Shown: piece by piece, positions 13,488-21,642 of the stretch
Layout: every line of letters starts with the position of its first letter
Numbering within the stretch: position 1 is the first letter of the stretch
Source: an uncultured Eubacteriales bacterium
GTDB taxonomy: Bacteria; Bacillota; Clostridia; Oscillospirales; Oscillospiraceae
DNA: 24,948 nt
NCBI GenBank assembly: GCA_900550165.1
Contig: URQY01000027.1
Coordinates: 1 to 24,948 of the forward strand
Reading direction: 5' to 3'
Notes under the pieces: model-generated
Database searches by the model: none
Told to the model about the DNA's origin: nothing
Seen by the model: only the letters and a program-made list of their open reading frames with translations
Program-made: the position numbers and the translations under genes

Positions 13488-15059
13488 ATGAACATGAAAA
13501 AGATCGACAGAAGCTCCAAGGTCCGCACCGGCTTTCACCAGGCCAAGTGGGACGAGCCCGTTATTTTCGAGCTGAGCAAGCACGGCGAGCGCGGCATCCT
13601 GGTCAATAAGGCCGACGCGAAGGTCGCCGAGGCCGTGGACGGCGTGAACGCGCTGCCCGAGTTCCTCAAGCGCAAGGAGGCTCCGGCCCTTCCTGAAATT
13701 TCCCAGCCCCGCGTGCTGCGCCACTACTCCCGCCTTGCGCAGGAGACCCTCGGCGCCGACGTGAACATCGAGATCGGCCAGGGCACCTGCACCGTCAAGT
13801 ACAGCCCCAAGGTCAACGACCAGCTTGCCAATCTCCCCCAGATGCGCGAGATGCACCCCCTGCAGGACGAGAGCACCTGCCAGGGCATCATGGAGATCAT
13901 GTACAATACCGGAAAGTATATGTGCGAGATCTCCGGCATGGACCGCTTCTCCTTCCAGCCCAGCGGCGGCTCCCAGGGCATCCTGGGCATGGCGTCCCTC
14001 GTGTACGCCTACTATAAGTCCCGCGGCGAGGAGAACGAGCGCAACGAAATCATCACCACGATCTACTCCCATCCTTCCGATGCAGCCGCCCCGCACGTCA
14101 AGGGCTTCAAGATCATCTACCTGCACCCGGATGAAAACGGCTATCCCGACTACGAGGCTTTCAAGGCGGCCGTCAACGAGCACACCGCGGCCTTCTTCGT
14201 CGCGAACCCCGAGGATACCGGCGTTTACAACAAGAACGTGCTCAAGTTCACCAAGCTCGTCCACGAAAAGGGCGGTCTGTGCGCTTATGACCAGGCGAAT
14301 GCCAACGGCCTGCTCGGCGTGACCCGCGCGCGCGACGCCGGCTTTGATATGTGCTTCTTCAACCTGCACAAGACCTTCTCCACCCCGCACGGCTGCGGCG
14401 GCCCCGCCTGCGGTGCTGTCGGCTGCTCGAAGGAGCTCGAAAAGTTCCTGCCCGCGCCGCTGATCGGCTTCGACGGGGAGAAGTACTTCTACGATTACGA
14501 GACCACGAGCAATCCGTCCGCCATCGGCAAGATCCGCGAGTTCAACGGCGTTGCGCCGGTCGTGCTCAAGGCGTATGCCTGGATCCGCTCCATGGGGCCC
14601 GACGGCCTGTATCAGGTCGCGAAGACGGCTGTTCTGAACAACAACTATATGTTCAAGAAGCTCATGGAGCTCCACTGCGTGGACGCGCCCTACATCCCCG
14701 GCAAGCAGCGCATCGAGCAGTGCCGCTACACGCTCGAAACGCTCGCCAAGGAGACCGGCGTCGGCACCGCGGACGTGCAGCGCCGCATGATGGACTTCGG
14801 TATGCACTACTGGCAGAGCCATCACCCGTATTACGTTCCCGAGCCGATGACCCTCGAGCCCACCGAGACCCCGTCCAAGGAGGACATCGACGAGTACATC
14901 GAGACGCTCAAGTATGTCTTCGAGGAAGCCTACAAGGATCCCGAGAAGGTCAAGAACGCGCCGTATCAGAGCGTCTGCCACCAGCTCGATGAGTCCAACA
15001 TGGACGATCCCGAGCAGTGGGCCGTTACCTGGCGCTGCTACCTGCGCAAGTTCCAGTGA
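13488..15059 (+). CDS. GcvPB-like P-protein subunit 2, PLP-dependent, divergent
   Basis: The PLP-bearing subunit (523 residues). Retained family features are CTVKYSPK (101-108), MHPLQDE, a phosphate-binding-type loop SGGSQGI (159-165), Asp268 in YDQANANG as the likely pyridine-nitrogen partner, and NLHKTFSTPHGCGGP with Lys295 as the Schiff-base lysine. LEPTETPSKEDIDEYI is also preserved. The motif recalled as DSAHGTNPAS in glycine decarboxylases reads IYSHPSDAAA (192-201): His195 is kept, but the G-T-N positions become P-S-D. The typical CMHEFV-like segment is also absent. ATG at 13488 and at 13494 both lie behind AAGGAG (4 and 10 bases), so the exact start is uncertain by two codons. It is translationally coupled to the kinase-like gene downstream by a GTGA overlap. 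Confidence 0.88.
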   Translation: MNMKKIDRSSKVRTGFHQAKWDEPVIFELSKHGERGILVNKADAKVAEAVDGVNALPEFLKRKEAPALPEISQPRVLRHYSRLAQETLGADVNIEIGQGTCTVKYSPKVNDQLANLPQMREMHPLQDESTCQGIMEIMYNTGKYMCEISGMDRFSFQPSGGSQGILGMASLVYAYYKSRGEENERNEIITTIYSHPSDAAAPHVKGFKIIYLHPDENGYPDYEAFKAAVNEHTAAFFVANPEDTGVYNKNVLKFTKLVHEKGGLCAYDQANANGLLGVTRARDAGFDMCFFNLHKTFSTPHGCGGPACGAVGCSKELEKFLPAPLIGFDGEKYFYDYETTSNPSAIGKIREFNGVAPVVLKAYAWIRSMGPDGLYQVAKTAVLNNNYMFKKLMELHCVDAPYIPGKQRIEQCRYTLETLAKETGVGTADVQRRMMDFGMHYWQSHHPYYVPEPMTLEPTETPSKEDIDEYIETLKYVFEEAYKDPEKVKNAPYQSVCHQLDESNMDDPEQWAVTWRCYLRKFQ

Positions 15060-16162
15060 AAAAATTAGGGCTGATCGTAAATCCCATTGCAGGGATGGGC
15101 GGCAGCGTCGGACTGAAGGGCACCGACGGCGTGGCAGCGGAAGCTGCCCGCCTCGGCGCCGTCCGTCATTCAGGGGATCGCGCGGCTGCCGCGCTCAAAG
15201 AGCTCCTGCCCTTCGGTGGAGAGATGACGGTCCTGTGCGCGAGCGGGGAGATGGGCGAGTCGCTCGTCAAAGGCCTTGGCTTCCCCCATGTCGAGTGCGT
15301 GTATGAGACCGGGGCGGAAACGACCTCGGACGACACCAGACGCGCTGCGCAGGCGATGAAGGACGCGGACCTGCTGCTCTTTGCGGGCGGCGACGGCACC
15401 GCGCGCGATATTTTTGCCGCGCTTGGCGACAAGGCGGTCGCCATCGGCATCCCGGCGGGCGTGAAGATCCACTCGCCTGTGTATGCCATCCGCCCCGAGG
15501 CGGCCGGCAAGCTGGCGCTGAAGTACCTTGAGGGCCGCTGCCGCCGCACCTACGAGGCCGAGGTCGTCGATATCGACGAGGCGGCCTACCGCGACGGCCG
15601 CGTGAGCACCAGCCTGTACGGTTATCTCACGGTGCCCGACGAGCGCGACTATATGCAGCACGGCAAGGCGCCCTCGCCGGCGAGCGAGCACGCCCAGCAG
15701 TGCGCCATTGCCGATGAGATGATCGACCGCCTGAAGCCGGATACCTATTATCTGGTCGGGCCCGGCTCCACCACGCGCACGCTGATGGACGAGCTCGGCC
15801 TGCCCGATACGCTCATCGGCGTGGACCTCATCTGCAACAGGCAGCTTGTGCAGTCCGACCTCAGCGAGGCGGACATTTTGAAGCGTCTTGACGAAAAGCC
15901 GACGCATCTGATTGTCACGCCTACGGGCGGGCAGGGGTACCTGCTCGGGCGCGGCAACCAGCAGCTCAGCGCGAAGGTCCTCCGCCGTATCGGGAAGGAG
16001 CATCTCCACGTACTTGCCACGAAGGAGAAGCTCTTCCACCTGCGGGGCCGCGCTTTGCTGGTGGACACCGGCGACGAAGAGGTCGACAAAATGCTCTGCG
16101 GGTACGTCCGCGTCATCGTGGACTATCAGGAGGAGCAGATGTGCCGCATCGGTACAGAGTAA
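15056..16162 (+). CDS. ATP-NAD kinase/AcoX-like protein (COG3199 type)
   Basis: The product (368 residues) combines an NAD-kinase-like N-terminal lobe with the longer C-terminal region of the COG3199/AcoX group. Visible motifs are LGLIVNPIAGMGG (4-16), GGDGTARD (111-118), VGPGSTTRTLMDELGL, THLIVTPTGGQGYLLGRGNQQLS, and a tail with LLVDTGDEEVDKMLCGY. Biochemical function is poorly known; such proteins are often encoded with lipoyl-dependent acetoin or 2-oxoacid dehydrogenase genes. The start is GTG at 15056, overlapping the gcvPB stop as GTGA. It is chosen because it gives the family-like N-terminus and because no better ribosome site exists, which implies translational coupling. A strong terminator follows, so this is the last gene of the operon. 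Confidence 0.9.
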   Translation: MKKLGLIVNPIAGMGGSVGLKGTDGVAAEAARLGAVRHSGDRAAAALKELLPFGGEMTVLCASGEMGESLVKGLGFPHVECVYETGAETTSDDTRRAAQAMKDADLLLFAGGDGTARDIFAALGDKAVAIGIPAGVKIHSPVYAIRPEAAGKLALKYLEGRCRRTYEAEVVDIDEAAYRDGRVSTSLYGYLTVPDERDYMQHGKAPSPASEHAQQCAIADEMIDRLKPDTYYLVGPGSTTRTLMDELGLPDTLIGVDLICNRQLVQSDLSEADILKRLDEKPTHLIVTPTGGQGYLLGRGNQQLSAKVLRRIGKEHLHVLATKEKLFHLRGRALLVDTGDEEVDKMLCGYVRVIVDYQEEQMCRIGTE

Positions 16163-16180
16163 GACGCCAAAACAGAAAAA

Positions 16181-16222
16181 GGGAGCGGTGCAGAGCGTAA
16201 CGCTTTGCACCGCTCCCTTCTC
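16181..16222 (+). terminator. Terminator of the P-protein operon
   Basis: A 17-bp stem (GGGAGCGGTGCA plus GAGCG against CGCTT plus TGCACCGCTCCC, one G-T pair) closes on a TAA loop. It is followed by TTCTCTC, and A5 precedes it. Confidence 0.88.
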
Positions 16223-16350
16223 TCACCGCAAAAAAGTGCGCTGCGGGTGAAACTTTTGCTCGACGGCGGCGCACGAGTGTACTACAATAGAGAAAAATAC
16301 CGGCGGCGCGCTCTGCGCCCGCCGCAAGACAGCGAAAGAGGGACTGCGAT

Positions 16351-17157
16351 ATGAAGATCGGCTTTATCGGCACGGGCAATATGGGCGGCGCGCTCGCGCG
16401 CGCCGCGGCGAAGAGCGGAAATGTGGATATCCTGCTCGCCAACCGCACGGCAGAAAAGGCACAGGCGCTGGCGAACGCCATCGGCGCGGCGGTCTGCGAC
16501 AACGCGGCGGCGGCAGGGGAGGCGGATCATCTGTTCCTCGGCGTCAAGCCGCAGATGATGGCGGGGATGCTCGCGGACATCGCGCCGGTGCTGAAGGCGC
16601 GCGTGGAGAAGCCTGTGCTCATCAGCATGGCCGCGGGACTGACCATCGAGACGATCCAGACCATGGCAGGTGGGAACTATCCCGTCATCCGCATCATGCC
16701 GAATATGCCCGCCGCCGTGGGCGAGGGCGTCATCTTCTACGCGTGCAGTGAAAACTGCAAAAAGGCGGACGTGGAGGCATTTCTCTCCTATATGGCCCCG
16801 GCGGGCAAGCTCTTTGCGCTTGAAGAGAAATTGCAGGATGCGGGCTCGGCGGTCGCGGGCTGCGGCCCGGCCTTTGCCGCGATGTTTTTAGAGGCGCTGG
16901 CTGACGGCGGCGTCGCGTGCGGCCTGCCGCGCGCGGCAGCGGTGCAGTATGCCGCGCAGATGATGCTCGGCACGGCGAAGATGGTGCTCGAAACGAACGA
17001 GCACCCCGGCAGCCTCAAGGACCGTGTGTGCTCGCCGGGCGGCTCGACCATTCAGGGCGTGCGCACGCTCGAGGAGCGCGGTATGCGCGCGGCGGTATTT
17101 GACGCCGTCATCGCCGCCTACGAGAAGAACGCGGACCTCAAAAAGGCGAACGACTGA
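16351..17157 (+). CDS. proC: Pyrroline-5-carboxylate reductase
   Basis: This cytosolic enzyme performs the last step of proline synthesis, the NAD(P)H-dependent reduction of 1-pyrroline-5-carboxylate. The 268-residue product has the Rossmann motif GTGNMG (residues 7-12), ANRT after strand 2, FLGVKPQ, the IRIMPNMPAAVGEG block, and the C-terminal signature region around SAVAGCGPAFAAMFLEAL followed by VCSPGGSTIQGV. The length is normal for the family. GAGGG precedes the ATG at 16351. The MgtC-family gene starts 65 bases downstream without a clear terminator, so co-transcription is possible. No consensus promoter was found upstream beyond a TACAAT at 16283. Confidence 0.97.
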   Translation: MKIGFIGTGNMGGALARAAAKSGNVDILLANRTAEKAQALANAIGAAVCDNAAAAGEADHLFLGVKPQMMAGMLADIAPVLKARVEKPVLISMAAGLTIETIQTMAGGNYPVIRIMPNMPAAVGEGVIFYACSENCKKADVEAFLSYMAPAGKLFALEEKLQDAGSAVAGCGPAFAAMFLEALADGGVACGLPRAAAVQYAAQMMLGTAKMVLETNEHPGSLKDRVCSPGGSTIQGVRTLEERGMRAAVFDAVIAAYEKNADLKKAND

Positions 17158-17222
17158 GGCGGCAGGCATAGTATGCCGTGCGGGGCATCCCCAATTTTCA
17201 GCGAAAAGTGAGTGAAAAAACA

Positions 17223-17912
17223 ATGGCAGCGATCTCTCAGCAGCTCACCGATATCACGGTGCTCTCGATCGTGGTGCGTACCCTGCTCTCCACGTTCTGC
17301 GCAGGCACGCTCGGCTTTGAGCGCGAGCGGCACAATCAGGCGGCGGGCTTTCGCACCTACATCATCGTGAGCGACGCTTCGGCGCTCGTGATGATGACGA
17401 ATATCTTTGTTGCCGGCATCGGCGAGACGGACCTTGTGCGTATGTCGGCCTCCGTCATCACAGGACTTGGTTTTCTCGGCGCGGGCACGATCTTGGTGAC
17501 GCGCAATCAGGAGGTGCGCGGTCTGACGACCGCGGCGGGCCTGTGGGCGGTCGCCATCATCGGCACGGCGTTCGGCGCGGGCTTTTACGCGGGCGGACTC
17601 ATCTGCTATGCGTTCATCTTCCTTGCCATGCAGGTGCTGCGGCGCGTGGACCTTCGCATCCGCAAGACGCAGCGCGTCTCCACCGTGTATTTCGAGATGG
17701 AGAGCAAGAGCACGGCGGGCCGGATCATCCGCCACGTGAAAAGCCGCGGGCATTACATCTGGGACCTTGATCTTTTCAGCGATGCACAGGCGGGGAGCGG
17801 CGGCCCCGTGTGCGGCACGTTCACCCTCTGGGTGAACGGCAAAACGACGCTGGACGAGGAGATCCAGGCGCTTGAAGCGCTCGACGGTGTCAGCTATATG
17901 ACGCTGATGTAA
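17223..17912 (+). CDS. MgtC/SapB family membrane protein
   Basis: A 229-residue protein with the MgtC/SapB N-terminal domain: spans containing TLGFERERHNQAAGFRTYII, GLGFLGAGTILV and RGLTTAAGLWAVAIIG, then a cytoplasmic C-terminal domain (from about residue 145) that may be a small regulatory module. The family is linked to magnesium homeostasis and to inhibition of F-ATPase in intracellular pathogens, but in gut Clostridia the role is unknown. The start is uncertain: ATG at 17223 has no clear ribosome site, and in-frame GTG codons at 17208 and 17178 are alternatives. A short palindrome, GGCATA-G-TATGCC, lies at about 17164-17176. It follows proC closely. Confidence 0.88.
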   Translation: MAAISQQLTDITVLSIVVRTLLSTFCAGTLGFERERHNQAAGFRTYIIVSDASALVMMTNIFVAGIGETDLVRMSASVITGLGFLGAGTILVTRNQEVRGLTTAAGLWAVAIIGTAFGAGFYAGGLICYAFIFLAMQVLRRVDLRIRKTQRVSTVYFEMESKSTAGRIIRHVKSRGHYIWDLDLFSDAQAGSGGPVCGTFTLWVNGKTTLDEEIQALEALDGVSYMTLM

Positions 17913-18221
17913 ACAGGAGCCTTCTGCGCGATCGTATGGATACTGGCGTGGTGTTATCCTCCTTATATAAATTTATCAGCCCTTCCGCTGCCGCCTCCAT
18001 GGGGCGGCGCGGCAGAAAAGCAGCGTTTATATCGTTAGATGTGAGAGCAGAAGATCGGAATATTCGATCAGGGCGGAGCAAGATACCTGTTATACGGGTG
18101 TCTTAACTCTTTTGGGTGCACACCGGCATAAAAACGCGGAAAATTTCCTTCTGAACGGAACCTTTATACAGCTTGCCAAAGGAACGCGCGCCATGGGACG
18201 GGGATTCCGCCGCTTCGTCGA
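17913..18221. other. Gene-free interval between mgtC-like gene and lrgA
   Basis: No credible gene is seen. The interval holds a GC-rich imperfect hairpin (CTGCCGCC against GGCGGC/GCGGCAG, about 17967-18014) without a T-tail, which might end the mgtC-like transcript. It also contains imperfect dyads around 18054-18070 and 18086-18100. A 63-codon minus-strand frame lacks a ribosome site and family features. Confidence 0.4.
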
Positions 18222-18250
18222 TTGACAGCCCTTTTTTCGCGCCGTACAAT
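18222..18250 (+). promoter_or_regulatory. Sigma-A promoter of lrgAB
   Basis: TTGACA (18222-18227, perfect) and TACAAT (18245-18250, 5/6) are exactly 17 bases apart, the best promoter match in the window. The predicted transcript starts about 25 bases before the lrgA ATG. Confidence 0.85.
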
Positions 18251-18280
18251 GAGCAGTACCACGCAAAGAAGGGAAAAATC

Positions 18281-18646
18281 ATGAAATACGTCAAACAATT
18301 CGGCATCATTCTGCTCGTTTCGCTCGTGGGCGAGCTGCTCAACTTTCTGCTGCCGCTGCCGGTGCCTGCGAGCATCTACGGCCTTGTGCTGATGTTCCTG
18401 TGCCTTGTCACGGGCCTCATCAAGCTCGACGACGTGCACGACACGGCCTGCTTCCTCATCGAGATCATGCCCATCATGTTCATCCCGCCCGCCGTGGGGC
18501 TGATGGCCTCGTGGGACGTGATCCGGGCAAACCTGCTTGCCTATATCGTCATTGCGGTCGTGACCACCGTCGTCGTGATGAGTGTATCGGGTCTTGTGAC
18601 GCAGGCGGTGCTTAAAAAGGGAAAGAAGGGGGCGGAGCAGGAATGA
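18281..18646 (+). CDS. lrgA: LrgA/CidA family holin-like membrane protein
   Basis: A 121-residue protein with four predicted membrane spans and the family pattern ELLNFLLPLPVPASIYGLVLMF, then IKLDDV and EIMPIMFIPPAVGLM. LrgA and CidA proteins were described as antiholin/holin-like regulators of autolysis. The LrgAB pair is also reported to act in pyruvate uptake in other Firmicutes, so the role here is open between the two. The ATG at 18281 follows AAGAAGGG and matches the family N-terminus; the longer upstream frame runs through the promoter and is rejected. The stop overlaps the lrgB start by four bases (ATGA). Confidence 0.92.
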   Translation: MKYVKQFGIILLVSLVGELLNFLLPLPVPASIYGLVLMFLCLVTGLIKLDDVHDTACFLIEIMPIMFIPPAVGLMASWDVIRANLLAYIVIAVVTTVVVMSVSGLVTQAVLKKGKKGAEQE

Positions 18647-19332
18647 CCTTTTTTGAACAGTCCGTCTTCTTCGGCGTTTCGGTGAGCCTGGCGGCTTACG
18701 GCCTCGGCGTTGTGCTGCAAAAAAAGTGCAAATTCGCGCTTTTTAATCCGCTGCTCATCTCGGTCATCGTGACCATCGCGGTGCTTTTGACCGCGCATAT
18801 CGACTATGACGTCTACTACGAGGGCGCAAAGTATCTGAGCTATCTGCTCACCCCCGCGACCGTGTGCCTTGCCGTGCCGCTGTATGAAAAGCTCGCGCTT
18901 TTGAAGAGCAACTGGAAGGCCATCTTCGCAGGCATTTTCTCCGGCGTGATCACGACGCTTTGCAGCGTGCTCGTGATGAGCAGGCTCTTTCATCTTACAC
19001 ACGAGGAATACGTGACGCTTCTGCCTAAGTCCATCACGACGGCCATCGGCATGGGCGTATCCGAGGAGCTCGGCGGCTATGTGACGCTGACGGTCGCCAT
19101 GATCATCATTACCGGCATTTTCGGCAATGTTGTCGCTGTGGCGGTGTGCCGCCTGTTCCGCATCACCGACCCCATCGCCAAGGGCGTGAGCATTGGCTCG
19201 GCCGCGCACGCGCTGGGCACGGCCAAGGCGCTCGAGATCGGCGAGGTCGAGGGCGCGATGAGCAGCCTCTCGATCGTCGTGGCGGGCCTTCTCACGGTGG
19301 TCGGCGCGTCGATCTTTGCCAACTTCATGTGA
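18643..19332 (+). CDS. lrgB: LrgB family membrane protein
   Basis: A 229-residue polytopic protein with LrgB landmarks: FNPLLISVIVTIAVL, LLTPATVCLAVPLYEK, LLPKSITTAIGMGVSEELGG, and the C-terminal IGSAAHALGTAKALEIGEVEGAMSS-type block (read as separate segments). It is the partner of LrgA in the membrane, and the ATGA overlap shows the two are coupled. A neat terminator follows 5 bases after the stop. No LytTR or LytSR regulator genes lie beside the pair; the neighbouring kinase gene is broken and not of the LytS type. Confidence 0.95.
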   Translation: MTFFEQSVFFGVSVSLAAYGLGVVLQKKCKFALFNPLLISVIVTIAVLLTAHIDYDVYYEGAKYLSYLLTPATVCLAVPLYEKLALLKSNWKAIFAGIFSGVITTLCSVLVMSRLFHLTHEEYVTLLPKSITTAIGMGVSEELGGYVTLTVAMIIITGIFGNVVAVAVCRLFRITDPIAKGVSIGSAAHALGTAKALEIGEVEGAMSSLSIVVAGLLTVVGASIFANFM

Positions 19333-19337
19333 AAAAA

Positions 19338-19363
19338 GAGCACTCATGCGAGTGCTCTTTTTT
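19338..19363 (+). terminator. lrgAB terminator
   Basis: GAGCACTC/GAGTGCTC perfect 8-bp stem, ATGC loop, T6 tail, and A6 in front, so it may also work in reverse. Confidence 0.93.
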
Positions 19364-19502
19364 GCGCGATGCGTGAATAAAAATCGGGAAAATCGTTGCA
19401 ATTCGGGAAGATTGTGTTAAGATAAAATAGAAATAACAGGGATTATATAAGAGGATTGCCGCAGCCGGAGAGACGGAGCGCTGCGGGATAAAAACGGGAG
19501 AA

Positions 19503-20778
19503 ATGGAAGAAAACGCTTGTGTGGCACGTAGAGACCGACTATTTGCACTGGCAATTTTCCTCATCATGTTCATCAAGGAGAGCCCGGAGCACGCCCGCAA
19601 GCGAGACCGGCAGGGGAATGCCTTCTTCATTGTGCTGCTGCTCAGCATCGTCAATGTGATCATTGATATCGTTTCCTCGCTTGCGATGAATCAGAGTACC
19701 GAGTGGTGGATGAATGAGTATGCGATGACGCTCTATGTGGCCAGTATGCCGCTGCTGGCGGCGGTGTGGGTGTGCTACGAGTATGTGCTCATCCACCGCG
19801 ACGCGCCGCAGCGCGTGATCCTGCGCGGCATCGTGGCGATCACGCTGCCCTATATCATTTATGCGCTCCTTGCCGTCACCAATCCGCATACGGAGTGGTT
19901 TTTCCACCTGACGAGCGATATGCAGTATTCGCGCGGCGCGCTCTTCATGCCCATCGGCGTGGGTTTTATCATGTTTTACTCCGCTGTGGGCCTCTTGCAG
20001 GCGCTGGGGTACTGGAAGCGCATCGTCCCGCGCTCGAACGCGGTGCTGCTCATCCTCTTTTTGCCACCACAGCCGCGTTCATCTGGATCCAGCTCGCCAA
20101 TCCCGGCTGGCTCGTCATCAACGCGAGCTATGCGCTCGTGTATGCCTGGTGTGATTTCACGGTCGAGGAGCAGCGCCGCAGCGAGCTCTACGGCGAGATC
20201 GACCGCAAGAACGCAGAGCTCAAGGTCATTGCGGAAAAGGCAGAATCCGCTGCGCAGGCAAAATCGGAGTTCCTCTCGCGGATGTCGCACGATATCCGCA
20301 CGCCGATGAACGCCATCATCGGCCTGACGCGCCTTGCCGAGGAAGAGGAGGACGCGAAGAAGGTGCATTCCTACCTTCACAGCATCGAAACGTCCAGCAA
20401 TTTCCTGCTCGGCCTCATCAACGATATCCTCGATATGTCGAAGATCGAAAACGGCGCGCTGACGCTCAAGGAGGACGTGTACCACGTCGAGGAGTTCGTC
20501 GAGGGCATCAACACCATCATCCGCCCGCTGATGGAGGAAAAGAGCATTCGCTTCATCGTGGCGATGAATTGCCATGAGTCCTGTATCCGCACGGATAAGC
20601 TGCGCTTCAATCAGATCTTTTTCAATCTGCTTTCCAACGCGGCGAAGTTCATGCCGGAGGGCGGCAGCATCGCGGTGGAGAGTGCACGATCGAGGCGGGC
20701 ATGAACTATCACCTCTCCAAGCCCATCGAAGCGGAGCTCCTGCATAAGGTGCTCGCACAGCATATCCACGTTTCTTAG
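19503..20778 (+). pseudogene. Decayed hybrid sensor histidine kinase
   Basis: Three reading frames together make one gene remnant. Frame one (from 19503) encodes a membrane sensor region with several spans up to VLLILF. A base appears to be missing in the T-run at 20058-20062, after which the second frame continues ATTAAFIWIQL, a coiled linker, and the H-box FLSRMSHDIRTPMNAIIGLTRL. It reaches the N-box of the ATPase domain (FNQIFFNLLSNAAKFMPEGG). Near 20680 the kinase sequence stops, and a third frame resumes with IEAGMNYHLSKPIEAELLHK and ends at 20778. That is the last 30 or so residues of a receiver domain. The G boxes and most of the receiver domain, perhaps 200 or more codons, are gone, so the protein cannot be an active kinase. 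Confidence 0.88.
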
Positions 20779-20801
20779 GAGGCCTTACACAAGCACGTAC
20801 C

Positions 20802-21545
20802 ATGCACAAAACGATCAATATGTTCCGCAGTTATCTGCTGCGCTTTTTCTTCCGCCTGAGCGTGATGTTCGTCACGATCTCGGGCTACTTCAAAAACCGC
20901 GCCGCGCTGGACTTTACCGCGCGCCATGCGTTCTTCTCGCCGGTCAATATCCTCTGGGTGATCTTGGCGGCATCGTTCGCCTTGCAGCTCTCGCCGCGCT
21001 CGCGCGTGTCAAGGGGCTGTCTCAAGCAGTTCCCCGGCACGTTCGATCGCGTGGAGACCGTGGTCGACGACTTCTTCCTGCGCACGAAGCTCAAAAAGCT
21101 CGATCTCGGCGCCACGCGCGTGGCGGTCATCTGGGCCATCCCGAATCTCATCTTCGCGGCGCTTTACTACAAGGGTATCTTCGGCGTGCCGGAGATGCTG
21201 CTGCTCACGGTGCTCTACTATCTCTGCGACGTGATCTGCATCGTGTTCTATTGCCCGTTCCAGAAGCTCTTTATGAAAAACAAATGCTGCGTGACCTGCC
21301 GCATCTTCGCGTGGGGCACGATCATGACGGTCACGCCGCTCATCTTTGTGCCGAGCGTTTATTCCTGGAGCCTTGTGGTGCTGGCGCTCGTGTGCACCGC
21401 CGCGTGGGAGGTCACGTATCACCGCTACCCCGAGCGCTTCTGCGAGGAGACGAACGCCTTTTTGACCTGCGCTGCCTGCACCGACCATCTGTGCGTCGTC
21501 AAGCGCGCATTGGAGCAGAGCCCGAACAGGACCGCGGCAAAGTGA
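20802..21545 (+). CDS. Cysteine-rich integral membrane protein, unknown function
   Basis: A 247-residue protein with about five hydrophobic spans (near residues 12-28, 48-62, 106-122, 130-150 and 172-200). Cysteines cluster on one region: Cys142, 146 and 151, CCVTC (162-166), Cys214, CAAC (223-226) and Cys231, which suggests metal or redox binding. I recall similar Clostridia proteins with a NKCCVTC segment, but no function is known. AGGAGG at 20777-20782 overlaps the stop of the preceding pseudogene and lies 19 bases from this ATG, too far for normal use. The true start is therefore uncertain; ATG at 20820 also lacks a site. It probably was, and may still be, transcribed with the kinase remnant. 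Confidence 0.8.
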   Translation: MHKTINMFRSYLLRFFFRLSVMFVTISGYFKNRAALDFTARHAFFSPVNILWVILAASFALQLSPRSRVSRGCLKQFPGTFDRVETVVDDFFLRTKLKKLDLGATRVAVIWAIPNLIFAALYYKGIFGVPEMLLLTVLYYLCDVICIVFYCPFQKLFMKNKCCVTCRIFAWGTIMTVTPLIFVPSVYSWSLVVLALVCTAAWEVTYHRYPERFCEETNAFLTCAACTDHLCVVKRALEQSPNRTAAK

Positions 21546-21557
21546 GCAAAAAACGAA

Positions 21558-21580
21558 AAGCACCGCCATTGGCGGTGCTT
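21558..21580 (+). terminator. Hairpin after the cysteine-rich membrane gene
   Basis: A perfect 10-bp stem, AAGCACCGCC/GGCGGTGCTT, closes on an ATT loop. The tail (CCTGCTTT) is only partly T-rich, so termination may be weaker than at other sites here. Confidence 0.65.
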
Positions 21581-21642
21581 CCTGCTTTCGGGAAAATATT
21601 CTGAATGCAGCGATCGATCCGAAATTTGATGGAGATGATGAA

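Noticed and set aside
11993..14981. Two frames of 511 and 553 codons on the minus strand opposite gcvPA and gcvPB
   Set aside because: Shadows of the highly biased codons in the P-protein genes; no recognisable motifs and no ribosome sites.
9951..16162. Lipid kinase gene as part of the P-protein operon
   Set aside because: A strong terminator at 10911-10936 and about 300 bases of regulatory DNA separate it from the SDR gene.
17890..18081. 63-codon minus-strand frame between the mgtC-like gene and lrgA
   Set aside because: No ribosome site, no motif, overlaps the end of the mgtC-like gene.
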